Positions 7,705 to 16,853 of a stretch of DNA of 64,000 nucleotides are shown here, in pieces. The first letter of the stretch is position 1. The number at the start of each line of letters is the position of its first letter. Made by a program: the position numbers and the translations under genes. Under the pieces are notes generated by a model. It was given only the letters and a program-made list of their open reading frames with translations, had not been told where the DNA came from and searched no databases. The DNA comes from Alphaproteobacteria bacterium (GTDB taxonomy: Bacteria; Myxococcota_A; UBA796; GCA-2862545), in the NCBI GenBank assembly GCA_020632925.1, contig JACKER010000013.1, positions 62,001-126,000 of the forward strand, written 5' to 3'.

Positions 7705-8907
7705 ATGCGTCGCTTCGCCCTCGTCTCGCTGCTCCCCCTCGTCGCCGCCTGCGACCTGTCCGCGCTCACCGGCGCGAGCGGGACCGAGACCACCACCGGC
7801 TCCGCCACCGATTCCGCGTCCACCCAGACGGTCGTCACGACGACCTCGTGGACCGACACGACGAGCGCGACCCCCCTCCTGGAGACGGACTCCAGGGACC
7901 AGGAGGGGTGGTCGTTCTCCCAGCACCCGTGCACCGGGAACCGCGCCGACACGATGTGGCTCGACGACGAGGACACCATCTGGCTCGGCTGCGGGTCGAC
8001 CAGCGAGGGCACGGGCCTGTACCTGTCGCTCGACGGCGGCCGCTCCTGGGGCACGCCGCGCACCTCGCCCGCCGGGTGGTTCGACTCCTTCCGCGTCAGC
8101 TCGATCTCGCGGTCCGCCGACGGCCTGCTCTACGTGGCGGGCACGGACACCGCGAGCAGCGCCCGGGTGGTGTCGATGGACGCCGCCGGCCAGCTCGGCG
8201 AGGTGCTCGACGCCGGCACCCAGCTCGGGACCTCTTTCCACGTGGGCACCTTCCGCCGCAACAGCGCGGGCGTGGCGGTCGCGGAGTCGCTCACCGGGCC
8301 TGACGTGCTCGCCCGCCTCGACGACGGGGAGCGCTTCGAGGACGCCCGCACCGGCACCGCGGGTCGCCAGATCCTCGACATGGTCCTGTACGAGGACGAG
8401 TTCTACGCCGTGGGCTCGACGATCAGCCAGCCGCCCACGATCTTCCTCCCGCCCGAGGACGGGCTCGGCCCGCAGGACGCCTTCCGGTTCGACGTGATCG
8501 AGTTCCGCGCGGACGGGCTGTACGGCTTCGACGGCGAGCTGTGGGGCCTGGACGTGGACGAGGGCGGGCTGGTCGCGGCCGGCGTGAACCAGGACCGCGG
8601 TCACGGCATCGTCCTGTGGGCCGACGATCCCCAGGACCTCGCCGGCTACCAGATGCTCGACCTCGGCGGTCGCTACGGCGAGCCCACCTGGATGCGCGGC
8701 GCCTGCCGTGACGGCGCGACCATGGTCGCGGTCGGCGAGTTCAGCCGGCTCGGCGAGGGCCTCGTGATGCGCAGCGACGACGGTGGCCGGACCTGGGACG
8801 ACGTCACGCCGGGTCGGATCCCGCCGGTCCAGCGGTGCGCGGTGCTCGAGGACGGCGGACTGCTCGTGGCCGGCGCCGAGGGCCTCTTCGCGCACTACAC
8901 GCCCTGA
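7705..8907 (+). CDS. BNR/Asp-box repeat lipoprotein
   Basis: A 400-residue lipoprotein. MRRFALVSLLPLVAAC is a classic signal peptide with lipobox VAAC. A Thr/Ser-rich linker follows (about residues 22-60, TETTTGSATDSASTQTVVTT), typical of myxobacterial surface lipoproteins. The rest is a beta-propeller-like region with BNR/Asp-box motifs (LSLDGGRSWG and RSDDGGRTWDDVTP). The Asp-box is a fold marker and does not prove sialidase activity; no catalytic residues could be assigned. The start ATG at 7705 has GGAGG upstream. It converges on the 8911 gene with 3 bp between stops. Confidence 0.88.
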   Translation: MRRFALVSLLPLVAACDLSALTGASGTETTTGSATDSASTQTVVTTTSWTDTTSATPLLETDSRDQEGWSFSQHPCTGNRADTMWLDDEDTIWLGCGSTSEGTGLYLSLDGGRSWGTPRTSPAGWFDSFRVSSISRSADGLLYVAGTDTASSARVVSMDAAGQLGEVLDAGTQLGTSFHVGTFRRNSAGVAVAESLTGPDVLARLDDGERFEDARTGTAGRQILDMVLYEDEFYAVGSTISQPPTIFLPPEDGLGPQDAFRFDVIEFRADGLYGFDGELWGLDVDEGGLVAAGVNQDRGHGIVLWADDPQDLAGYQMLDLGGRYGEPTWMRGACRDGATMVAVGEFSRLGEGLVMRSDDGGRTWDDVTPGRIPPVQRCAVLEDGGLLVAGAEGLFAHYTP

Positions 8908-8910
8908 GCC

Positions 8911-10632
8911 TCAGGGGATCTCGATGCAGTAGCGGGCCGCCGGCTGCGAGCACGACAGGCTCGGGCCGCTGGACCAGTCGATGGAGGTGGAGGAGGAGAC
9001 CCCGCCGGTGGCGGAGAACGCCGTGGAGCTCCAGCCTCCGCAGTCTTCGGGCGCGCCCTGCCCGTTGAAGTAGAGGCCCGTGAACACCGTGGCGTTCCGC
9101 GGGTCTCCCCACTCGGTGTGATCGATGGGTGCGAGCAGCGAGCCGTCGAGCAGGTCCGCGAGGCCGGAAGCCACCTCCACCCCATCCGTCCGGACGATCG
9201 CCTGCCCCGCCACACCGAGCGAGGCCAGCGTGGCGCCGAGGTCCTCCCCGGGCGAGCCGGTCCAGGACACGAAGGTCCCGGGCAACGACGCGGCGTCCGC
9301 CAACGTCTGACAGGCAGCGTCCCGGGTGGCGCGATCACCGAGGGCGCCGTCGGGAGCGTCGACCGAGCTGACGAAGACGTGGAGGTCGCCAGGGACGGTC
9401 ACCTCCACCACCGCCAGCCCGGTGCCCGGCGTCCCCACGGCGTTCGTCCAGGTCGAGGAGAACGTGCGGGACCCGGGCTGGAGGAGATCGGCGGGCACGA
9501 CCAGGACGTCGGTGTCGGCGGAGGCATCCAGCGCCTGCTGCAGGGCTGGGGACCTCGCTCCGTCGACGGTCCACTCGATGGCCGAGGGCGGCCGTCCGCC
9601 CAACCGGAGCGCGGTCGCCGTCAGCACCACGTCCTGGCCGGGCTGCCCGGCGACGCTCGACGGACCGTTCACGCTGACCACCGGGGCGATGCCGTCCGTC
9701 AGCGGCAGCACCTGGACCGGACCACCGGCCGTGGGCGTGCCGTGGAGGGACGACCAGGCGCCGGGCAGCACGTCGAGCGTCGAGCCCACCTGCACGGTCG
9801 CGTTGGCTCCCAGCGTGACGGTGAGTGCATCCGGCGTCCAGGCGCAGCTGACCCCCGCGCCCAGCGACGAGGTGTCGGCGAACACGTCACCGCAGGCGAC
9901 GGCCCCACCCTGGTCCGTCGGCCATGAGGTTCGCAGGACCAGCGTACGGAACAGCTGGCTCGGGATCAGCCCGTCGACGGGCGGCGCCTGGTCGCAGTCC
10001 AGGATGCCGTCGGTGTCCGAGTCCCGATCGTCGAACCATCCGTCGCAGGTGTCGAACGCGTCGCAGACACCGTCGTCGTCCGCGTCCGGTTGGCCCCAGC
10101 ATCGGTCGAAGGGCTCGCAGATCCCGTCTCCGTCGGTGTCACGGCCGGACGGCCCGTCGCAGACGTCGATGCCGTCGCAGATCGAGTCGGCGTCCGTGTC
10201 CTGCGTGTCGTCGGATCCCCAGCAGACGTCCTCGAGGTCGCACGTGCCGTCCCCGTCCCCGTCCGGGGCATTGGGGTACGCGTCGCAGGCGTAGCCCCGG
10301 GTCCTGCGCACCACCCCCGAGGCCCAGGGCTCGAGGCCAGGAGCGCCGATCGCCTGGAACCAGATCACGTTTCCGGCGCCCGGGACGGTGACCTGCAGGG
10401 TGGCCGTCCCACCGGCTACCTGTCCGATGAACGTGGCGATCGGGCTCGTCACGTTGGCGCACGCCACGTCGGGTCGAGCCGGGCAGGGCCCGGGGCCTGG
10501 TCCGGTCCGGCTGGCCAGGATCCCCACCATGCCGTCCGGCGCGCCGGAGATCTGCAGCGTGACCTGGTTGGTCGCGCTCAACGCCGAAACGTCCAGGGTC
10601 TGGGCCGACGCCGCCAACGTCCACCAGAGCAT
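8911..10632 (-). CDS. Secreted TSP3-repeat protein with C-terminal DUF1554-like domain
   Basis: A 573-residue exported protein beginning MLWWTLAASAQTLD (signal peptide). An N-terminal beta domain (about 15-110) is followed by thrombospondin type-3 Ca-binding repeats (about 115-215: DGDGDGTCDLEDVC, DTDADSICDGIDVC and others). An Ig-like region comes next (about 300-400). The C-terminal domain of about 150 residues (LHVFVSSVDAPDGALGDRATRDAACQ ... ARYCIEIP) has the layout of DUF1554 lectin-like domains, and the divergent neighbour at 10779 carries the same domain. The start is ATG at 10632 after GGAGGG. Probably cell-surface; function unknown. Confidence 0.87.
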   Translation of the reverse strand: MLWWTLAASAQTLDVSALSATNQVTLQISGAPDGMVGILASRTGPGPGPCPARPDVACANVTSPIATFIGQVAGGTATLQVTVPGAGNVIWFQAIGAPGLEPWASGVVRRTRGYACDAYPNAPDGDGDGTCDLEDVCWGSDDTQDTDADSICDGIDVCDGPSGRDTDGDGICEPFDRCWGQPDADDDGVCDAFDTCDGWFDDRDSDTDGILDCDQAPPVDGLIPSQLFRTLVLRTSWPTDQGGAVACGDVFADTSSLGAGVSCAWTPDALTVTLGANATVQVGSTLDVLPGAWSSLHGTPTAGGPVQVLPLTDGIAPVVSVNGPSSVAGQPGQDVVLTATALRLGGRPPSAIEWTVDGARSPALQQALDASADTDVLVVPADLLQPGSRTFSSTWTNAVGTPGTGLAVVEVTVPGDLHVFVSSVDAPDGALGDRATRDAACQTLADAASLPGTFVSWTGSPGEDLGATLASLGVAGQAIVRTDGVEVASGLADLLDGSLLAPIDHTEWGDPRNATVFTGLYFNGQGAPEDCGGWSSTAFSATGGVSSSTSIDWSSGPSLSCSQPAARYCIEIP

Positions 10633-10778
10633 GCTGCCCTCCGTGGCGACGATCCTAGCTGGCGTGTGGACCTGCGAGTGGGACTCTCAGCCCATCTCAG
10701 CGTCCGGGTGAGAGGGTGTGGGTCCCGCGATCGTGTGTCTCCGTGTCCGGCATTGAAGCCGTTGATGGAGGAGACCCG

Positions 10779-11957
10779 ATGTTCGTCCGTTTCACCCTGG
10801 CCCTCGCCGCGCTCGCCGCCCTCGAGTCGGAGGCCGCCGCCGGCAGCTGCGTCTACACCCCGGGCCAGGCGGCCGCCTTCGTGGCCTGCATGTACGGGGA
10901 GCTCGAGGCCGTCCAGGTCCAGCTCGCGGCGACCCAGGCGGACCTCGCCAGCGCCGAGGCCACGATCGGCGCGCAGCAGGCGACCATCGCGTCGCTCCAG
11001 GGTCAGGTCGCGGCGAACGGTGCGACCGTGGCCGCCGTCCAGGGGTCGGTCGCGGCCATCCAGGCGGACTACCTGACCGGGAGCGACCTCGCGGGCTACG
11101 CGACGACCGCCGACCTCGCGGGCTACGCGACGACCGCCGACCTCGCGGGCTACGCGACCACGGCGGCGCTGGGCGGAGTGCAGGCGCAGGTCTCGAGCAT
11201 CCAGGCCGACTACGTGACCTCCGCCGACCTCGGACCCTACGTCACGCAGGCCGAGCTCGCCGCTCACCCGACCTTCGCCGACCTGTCGGCCTATGCGACG
11301 AGCGCGGAGCTGGTCGGCGTGCAGAACCAGGTCGCCGCCGTGCAGGGGCAGGTGCTCGCCATCCAGTTCGACTACGTGACCTCCGCCGAGCTCGGCGGGT
11401 ACGCGACCGTCGGGAGCCTCAACGCGCTCCAGTCCCAGGTCGCCGACCTCGATCTGCGGGTGTCGGACCTCGAGTCGCTGCACGCCGAGCGCGTCGCGTT
11501 CGTCACCAGCGTCCAGTACCCGGTGAGCAGCCTGGGCGGGGTCCCGGGTGCCGACGCGATCTGCCAGGCGCACGCCGCCTCGGCGGGCCTGCAGGGGACC
11601 TTCCTCGCGTGGCTCGGCGACGGCGCCGGGGGCCCGGCGGACCGCTTCACGCTCTCGGACAGCCCGTACGTCCGGGTGGACGGCGCAGCGCTCGCGGCGG
11701 ACTGGTTCGACCTGACGGACGGCGCGCTGGCGAACCCGCTGGAGATCGACGAGTTCGGCGCGCTCTCGGCGGCCGGCATGGCGTGGAGCGGCGTGAACCC
11801 CGACGGCACCGCCAGCGGCGCGACCTGCAACGGCTGGACGAACCCGCTCGCGGTCTCGGGCGGCACCGGCAACGTCCACAGCGCCGCCCTGGACTGGACC
11901 TCGGGCGTGGTGGGCAACTGCGGCGCCTCGCGCCCGGTCTACTGCTTCCAGCAGTGA
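10779..11957 (+). CDS. Secreted coiled-coil protein with nonapeptide repeats and DUF1554-like domain
   Basis: A 392-residue exported protein. The start is ATG at 10779 (GGAGGAG upstream); an open frame extends further 5' without support. A signal peptide MFVRFTLALAALAALESEAAAG is followed by a long Gln/Ala coiled-coil region (about 35-240, repeated VQGQVAAIQ-type heptads). Embedded there are three tandem copies of DLAGYATTA and related degenerate units (DLGPYVTQA, ELGGYATVG), resembling trimeric-fibre stalks. The C-terminal domain of about 150 residues (AFVTSVQYPVSSLGGVPGADAICQ ... WTGV-type core ... VYCFQQ) matches DUF1554. It is divergent from a second DUF1554-like gene. Confidence 0.88.
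   Translation: MFVRFTLALAALAALESEAAAGSCVYTPGQAAAFVACMYGELEAVQVQLAATQADLASAEATIGAQQATIASLQGQVAANGATVAAVQGSVAAIQADYLTGSDLAGYATTADLAGYATTADLAGYATTAALGGVQAQVSSIQADYVTSADLGPYVTQAELAAHPTFADLSAYATSAELVGVQNQVAAVQGQVLAIQFDYVTSAELGGYATVGSLNALQSQVADLDLRVSDLESLHAERVAFVTSVQYPVSSLGGVPGADAICQAHAASAGLQGTFLAWLGDGAGGPADRFTLSDSPYVRVDGAALAADWFDLTDGALANPLEIDEFGALSAAGMAWSGVNPDGTASGATCNGWTNPLAVSGGTGNVHSAALDWTSGVVGNCGASRPVYCFQQ
11085..11165 (+). repeat. Three tandem 27-bp repeats (coding)
   Basis: Units 11085-11111 and 11112-11138 are identical over 27 bp; the third, 11139-11165, differs at a few 3' bases. They encode the nonapeptide DLAGYATTA. Near identity at DNA level implies recent expansion by slippage or unequal recombination; a change in copy number would stay in frame. 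Confidence 0.9.
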
Positions 11958-11964
11958 ACGCCGG

Positions 11965-13146
11965 TCAGCGGCAGGTGCGCTCGACGATCTCGCCGCCGAT
12001 CACGACCGCGCAGGCGTGGGAGGTGTACTCCAGCGGGTCGCCGTCGAACACGACGAGATCGGCCTGCTTGCCCGGCGTGAGCGAGCCCACCCGGTCGGCG
12101 ACCCCGAGCACCTCCGCCGGGCCGAGGGTGATCGCTCGCAGCGCGCGCTCGGCGCCGAGCCCCTCGCGGGCGGCGACCTGCGCCTCGAACAGCACCACGC
12201 GCACCTTGGGGACGTACCCCTCGTAGCCGGACATCAGGGCGATGGGGACGCCGGCGTCCGCGAGCAGCCCGGCGTTCGCGAAGCTCGCGTTCACCGTCTC
12301 CGTGGTGCTCCAGGTGCGCGACATCGTCGGTCCGACCAACACGGGCACCCCCGCCGCCGCGATCGCGTCGCGCACGAGCCATCCCTCGGCGGCCCCCGCG
12401 AGGACCGCGTCCAGTTCGTACTCCTCGGCGATCCGCAGCGCCGTCGCCAGGTCGTCCGCCTGCTCGGCGACGAACACCACGCGACGCCGACGCTCGAGCG
12501 CGTCCACCAGCGCGTCCAGGCCGAGGTCCACGGGGGACCGGTCGGCCAGCGGGAGGCGGCGTCGCTCGCGGTACTCGCGGGCCGACGCGAAGGCCTGACG
12601 CACCTGCGCGGCCGCCCCCATGCGCGTGTGGGCGCCGGGGAAGGCCTTCGCGGGCTCACCGAGCGTGACCACCAGCATGCCGTCGGGCACCATCGCGACC
12701 GCGTCCGCCGGCGCGGAGAGGGTGTGTGCGATCAGCGTCCGCCCGCCGACCGGCGCCCCTGGCGAGGGGCCCGTCTGCACCGTCGTCACGCCGAACCCGC
12801 GCAGCCAGCCCACCAGGGGCTCGTACGGGTCGTAGGCGTCGAGCGCGCGGAGCTCGGGCGCGACCGCGAGGCCGGGCTCCTCGTGGTCCTGGTCCGGATC
12901 CCGGTTGAGCACGCCGGACAACCCCACGACCGACAGCCCGTCCACGAGGCCCGGCGTCACCACCGCCCCCGAGAGCTCGGTCGCGCCGGCGGGCAGCTCG
13001 ATCTCGCCGTGCTTGCCGACCGCCACGATGCGCCCGTCGCGGACCACGACCACGCCGTCCTCGATGGGCGGCCCGTCGACCGGGAGGACCTGCTGCCCGT
13101 GCACCACCAGCTCGGCGCCCAGCGCCACCGACCACCACGCGATCAC
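11965..13146 (-). CDS. Amidohydrolase-fold protein lacking metal ligands (probable pseudoenzyme)
   Basis: A 393-residue protein with the amidohydrolase outline: N-terminal beta-sandwich (VVVRDGRIVAVGKHGEIELPAG), VVTPGLVDGLS and the C-terminal VGSLTPGKQADLVVFDGDPLE. Compared with its upstream neighbour, every metal-binding position has changed. HSH in GLVDTHSHIG is LSV in GLVDGLSVVG, FHTHRADD is FVAEQADD, LHHVSEAW is LAGAAEGW, and IHTDDP is LMSGYEG. So it should not bind the usual zinc pair. The start is GTG at 13146, overlapping the upstream stop as GTGA, so translation is coupled. A role as structural partner of the active paralogue is inference. WWSVALGAELVV at the N-terminus could be a weak signal. 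Confidence 0.85.
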   Translation of the reverse strand: MIAWWSVALGAELVVHGQQVLPVDGPPIEDGVVVVRDGRIVAVGKHGEIELPAGATELSGAVVTPGLVDGLSVVGLSGVLNRDPDQDHEEPGLAVAPELRALDAYDPYEPLVGWLRGFGVTTVQTGPSPGAPVGGRTLIAHTLSAPADAVAMVPDGMLVVTLGEPAKAFPGAHTRMGAAAQVRQAFASAREYRERRRLPLADRSPVDLGLDALVDALERRRRVVFVAEQADDLATALRIAEEYELDAVLAGAAEGWLVRDAIAAAGVPVLVGPTMSRTWSTTETVNASFANAGLLADAGVPIALMSGYEGYVPKVRVVLFEAQVAAREGLGAERALRAITLGPAEVLGVADRVGSLTPGKQADLVVFDGDPLEYTSHACAVVIGGEIVERTCR

Positions 13147-14369
13147 GGCGTGATCCCCCGGTCCGGCACCGCCCAGCCGCCGCGCTCGAAGCGGGTGTCC
13201 TCGGGCCGCGAGCGGTCGTAGAGCAGCTCTCCCTCCACCCAGGTCTGCTCGACGTGGGTCCAGGTGGAGAAGGGCGCGCCGGAGAGCACGACCAGATCGG
13301 CGTCCTTGCCCGGCTCGATCGAGCCCACGCGGTCGTCCAGGCCCAACATCCGCGCGCCCTCCAGCGTGAGCGCCGCGAGCGCGGCGTCCTCGGGCAGCCC
13401 GGCGCGAACCGCCAGCGCGCCCGAGCGCAGGAACAGGCGGCTGTCGGTGATCGGGTCGTCGGTGTGGATCGCGACGTGCACCCCGCGCGCGGCCAGGAGC
13501 GCGGCGTTCTCCATGCGGATCTCCGTCGCCTCCTCCTTGCCGCCGGGGCTGTCGATCAGGATGAGCGAGCAGGGCACGCCGGACTCGGCGATGAGATCGA
13601 CCACCTTCCACGCCTCGGACACGTGGTGCAGGACCGGCGTGAACCCGAACTGCCGCGCCAGCGACAGGATGGTCGCCACGTCGTCCGCGCGGTGGGTGTG
13701 GAAGTGGACCGTGCGCTCGCCCTTCAGCACCTGGAACAGGATCCGGTCCTCGGGGTCCACAGGCGGCGGGGAGGGCGCCTTCCGCTTGCTGCTCGGGGCG
13801 GGCTGGGACGCGAGCTTGCGCTGCGCCGCCTCGAACCGGTTGCGGACCTGCGAGGCCGCGCCCATCCGCGTCCGCGGGTACGCCCCCTGACCCTGGGGGT
13901 TGGTGCCGTTCGCCATCTTCAGCCCGCCGCAGACGTCCTTCGTCCGGTCCGCGCAGGTCAGCAGCTCGTCCACGGTGTCGGCGTCCCGGAGCTTGATGTA
14001 GGCCGTCTGGCCGCCGATCAGGTTGCCCGAGCCCGGCATCACGTTCGCCGTGGTGATGCCGCCGGCCCGCGCCAGCGCGATGCTCGGGTGCCGGGCGTCG
14101 ATCGCGTCGATCGCGCTCACCGTGATCTGCAGCGGTCCGGAGCGCTCGTTCAGGTCGCCGGTGGAGCCGATGTGGCTGTGGGTGTCGACGAGCCCGGGGA
14201 TCACCGTGTGGCCCGTGAGATCCACGACCTCGGCGCCGTCGGGGATCGGGACCTCGGCGCGTGGACCGACCGCGAGGATGCGGCCCCCGTCGACCAGGAT
14301 CACGCCATCCCCGATCGGATCGGAGGACACGGGCAGCACGGTGGCGCCCACCAGAGCGAGGACCGGCAT
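13143..14369 (-). CDS. Amidohydrolase family protein (imidazolonepropionase-like)
   Basis: A 408-residue metal-dependent hydrolase of the amidohydrolase superfamily. It has the typical start VGATVLPVSSDPIGDGVILVDGGRILAVG, the metal motif HSH in VIPGLVDTHSHIGSTG, further His ligands in VHFHTHRADD and LHHVSEAW, the catalytic Asp in AIHTDDP, and the C-terminal VGSIEPGKDADLVVLSG. The substrate cannot be named; relatives hydrolyse cyclic amides or act as prolidases. A basic Ser/Pro stretch (about 190-205, APSSKRKAPSPPP) is an insertion. It lies 6 bp after the 14376 gene and is translationally coupled (GTGA) to the ligand-less paralogue downstream. Confidence 0.92.
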   Translation of the reverse strand: MPVLALVGATVLPVSSDPIGDGVILVDGGRILAVGPRAEVPIPDGAEVVDLTGHTVIPGLVDTHSHIGSTGDLNERSGPLQITVSAIDAIDARHPSIALARAGGITTANVMPGSGNLIGGQTAYIKLRDADTVDELLTCADRTKDVCGGLKMANGTNPQGQGAYPRTRMGAASQVRNRFEAAQRKLASQPAPSSKRKAPSPPPVDPEDRILFQVLKGERTVHFHTHRADDVATILSLARQFGFTPVLHHVSEAWKVVDLIAESGVPCSLILIDSPGGKEEATEIRMENAALLAARGVHVAIHTDDPITDSRLFLRSGALAVRAGLPEDAALAALTLEGARMLGLDDRVGSIEPGKDADLVVLSGAPFSTWTHVEQTWVEGELLYDRSRPEDTRFERGGWAVPDRGITP

Positions 14370-14375
14370 CGGTGG

Positions 14376-14882
14376 CTACAGCGCGCCGGTGTCGTCGAAC
14401 GCGGGCGGCGGGGGCCCCCCACCGTCGATCGCGGCCTGGCGATCCTCGATGTCGTTCATCCGCGTCGTGGCCGCGGCGCCGAGCTCGGACGGACCGAGAC
14501 CTCGGGGCCCTCCGCGCTTGCCGCGGCGCCCGCCACCTCCGCGCTTGCCACGGCGCCCGCCCGGCTCACCGGGCTCGACCAGCCGGGCCGCCTTCCGGTC
14601 GCGCATCATCGCGCGCGACGCGAGATCCTCCGCCCCGATCGCGATCTGGGGCGTCTGGCCCGGCATCATCAGCGCACCCTCGGGGTCCACCTCGGCATCG
14701 TCGCCCTCGGTGAGGCCGAGGCGCTCGTCGCGCGCGGACCGCTTGGTGCTGGCCGTGGACATCGTGGTGGCGGCGGTGAAGGCGCGGGCCGTGTTCTTGG
14801 CCAGGCGCCGCCCTTCGTAGAAGCCCACCGTCAAGGTCACCCCGAGCAGCACCATCGCGACGTGCACCAGGATCCTCTGCAA
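14376..14882 (-). CDS. Membrane-anchored low-complexity basic protein, unknown function
   Basis: Not recognised. A 168-residue protein with one N-terminal membrane segment (MQRILVHVAMVLLGVTLTVGF). A mixed-charge region follows, then a basic Gly/Arg/Lys tract (GGRRGKRGGGGRRGKRGG, about residues 108-126) and a Pro-rich C-terminus. The basic repeat could bind nucleic acid or acidic surface polymer; that is speculation. It is the first gene of a run with the two amidohydrolases (6 bp to the next). Confidence 0.75.
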   Translation of the reverse strand: MQRILVHVAMVLLGVTLTVGFYEGRRLAKNTARAFTAATTMSTASTKRSARDERLGLTEGDDAEVDPEGALMMPGQTPQIAIGAEDLASRAMMRDRKAARLVEPGEPGGRRGKRGGGGRRGKRGGPRGLGPSELGAAATTRMNDIEDRQAAIDGGGPPPPAFDDTGAL

Positions 14883-14915
14883 GCGGCCTCCCCGCTCCCT
14901 GGTAACCGCGCCGGG

Positions 14916-16853
14916 TCAGGCGGGGGACTCCGTGGTCCCCTCGTCTTCGGGGGCGGTGGGTGCGGGGGGCAGTCGACGCAGCGCCTCCACCAGCAACGCG
15001 AGCAGCCCGGCGGCGAAGACCGCCAGCCCGCCGCCCAGCAGCACGCGGTCGAAGGTCGAGAGCACGACGGGCCGCATCACCTGCTCGGGACCGAGCTCGG
15101 CGGTCCCCACCGCGCGTCGCACCACCTCCGACGGCGGGAGGCGGTGCAGGTCGTAGGACGGCGTCCGGGCCGAGCCCGCCCCGTACCAGAGCTCGACCGT
15201 CGCCGCTTCCGCACCCTCGGGCGGCAGCCAGGTCACGATCTCGCGCGTCGTCGTCACCGCGGTCACGGCGTCCACCGGCAGCGGCGGGTTGTCGCCGTCG
15301 CGGATCGTGATCAGCAGCTCGTCGTCGACCGGTCCCGGCACCTGGATCGAGATCCGCTCGCCGCGGCCGTCGCCGCGCCAGACGAGCGAGCGGACCGGCA
15401 CGGGACCCTGCGGACCGGGGCGCGACACCGTCACCTGCCGCTCGAACAGCTCGGCCGGCGTCGTCAGCGTCAGCCACACCACCGGCAGGTTGTGCTCGGG
15501 CAGGTGGACCCGCAGCTCGGTGCGCCCGTCGAGCTCCTCGCGATCGAAGGAGACGGCGAGCGGCAGCTCCTTGCGTCCGGGCCGCACCGTGTACGGGAGC
15601 TGGTGTCCGCCCGCGACCACCCGGAGGTCGCCGAGATCGGGGCGCGCCCGGGCGACGACCTCGAAGGGCAGCGTGATCCGGGACAGCCCGTGCCCGGTGA
15701 TCTCGCGCCGGTAGTGGAAGGGCGTGGGGTCGACCGTGGGTCCGGCCTCCACCAGGTGCGCGCGGATCTCGGGCGGGACGTACTCGGGGTTCGCGGACGG
15801 CGTCCCCACCTCGACCACGTCGTCCACGCCGCGTCCGAGCTCCCAGGCCGTGCCGAGGTCCCAGCGGGGCGACGTGCCCTCGGGCGCCCCGGCGTACAGG
15901 CGGTGCGGACCCGGGCCTGGCTCGAGCACCACGAGCTGCACGCCCTCGGCGGTCAGCAGCAGCCCGTCCATCTCCGGTACGGGGCGGCCCTCCGTGTCGA
16001 CGAACAGCGCGAGCTCGTCGGTGAGGGTCCCGCCGACCGGCAGCCCGAGCACCTCCGCCACCTCCCCGTCGCGCAGCGTGCGGCGGCGGATCGGGGTCGG
16101 TTGCGACGGCCAGGCCTCGGAGACCACGCCGAACGCGTCCGGATCGTGCCACGGGCGGTAGTCGACGCCCGCGCTGCGCTCGAGCTGCGGCTCGCTGGTC
16201 AGGACGACGGCGCGCGTCCAGGGAGCCGGCTGCTCGACGGTCGCGCGGTAGCGGGCGTAGCCGTTCTCCTGCACGACCGGCGGGCCGAGATCGACCCGCA
16301 GCGACTCCTTGGGTACGGATGGCCCCTCGAGCTGCACCAGCCCGAACGTCGGGGCGCGGATCGCGAGCTGGCCCGGGGTGTTGGGTGCCACGCGCACCTC
16401 GAAGGGCTCGCGCAGCGACGGGAGGTCCACGCGGTCCTGGCTCGCGCCGTCGAAGCGCCACACGAGCACGCTCGGGAGCGCCTCACCGCCCCTGGGCGTC
16501 ACGGTGACCGTCGCGGCCGGCACTCCGTCGGGCAGCGTGACCAGGAGCCGGTCCGCGCGTCCGGTCGGCGTGATCACGAAGCGCGTGGGGTCGGTCGTGG
16601 CGGCGGTCTGGAAGATCACGCCGCGCGTCCCGCCGGGGGTCCCCTGGAGCCGCGCGAAGGGTACCGCCCGCCCTTCGCCGTCCACCAGCACCAGGTCCGT
16701 GCCGTCACCGGGATCGGCGAGCGAGCGCATCGCCATCGGGACGTGGACGCGCGCAGGCCCGTCCAGCACGACGTCGGCGACCAGGGGGTACCGGTCGACG
16801 TCCACCGGCAGGCGATCCGCGGCCCACGCCGCGCCGAGCCACACCGCGATCAT
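14916..16853 (-). CDS. DUF3999 family secreted/membrane protein
   Basis: A 645-residue protein with signal peptide MIAVWLGAAWAADRL, several beta-rich extracytoplasmic domains (VHVPMAMRSLADPGDGTDLVLVDGEGRAVPF early; HYRREITGHGLSRITLPFEV and IRDGDNPPLPVDAVTA later) and a single C-terminal membrane helix (about 605-630). This layout and the gene order DUF2339-DUF3999 identify it as DUF3999. The biochemical role is unknown. The start is ATG at 16853, overlapping the DUF2339 stop (ATGA), so the two are translated together. A long in-frame extension further upstream is an artefact of high GC. Confidence 0.88.
   Translation of the reverse strand: MIAVWLGAAWAADRLPVDVDRYPLVADVVLDGPARVHVPMAMRSLADPGDGTDLVLVDGEGRAVPFARLQGTPGGTRGVIFQTAATTDPTRFVITPTGRADRLLVTLPDGVPAATVTVTPRGGEALPSVLVWRFDGASQDRVDLPSLREPFEVRVAPNTPGQLAIRAPTFGLVQLEGPSVPKESLRVDLGPPVVQENGYARYRATVEQPAPWTRAVVLTSEPQLERSAGVDYRPWHDPDAFGVVSEAWPSQPTPIRRRTLRDGEVAEVLGLPVGGTLTDELALFVDTEGRPVPEMDGLLLTAEGVQLVVLEPGPGPHRLYAGAPEGTSPRWDLGTAWELGRGVDDVVEVGTPSANPEYVPPEIRAHLVEAGPTVDPTPFHYRREITGHGLSRITLPFEVVARARPDLGDLRVVAGGHQLPYTVRPGRKELPLAVSFDREELDGRTELRVHLPEHNLPVVWLTLTTPAELFERQVTVSRPGPQGPVPVRSLVWRGDGRGERISIQVPGPVDDELLITIRDGDNPPLPVDAVTAVTTTREIVTWLPPEGAEAATVELWYGAGSARTPSYDLHRLPPSEVVRRAVGTAELGPEQVMRPVVLSTFDRVLLGGGLAVFAAGLLALLVEALRRLPPAPTAPEDEGTTESPA

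Noticed and set aside
11085..11165. 27-bp repeats considered as a CRISPR array
   Set aside because: Units are directly adjacent with no spacers and lie in frame in a secreted protein gene.
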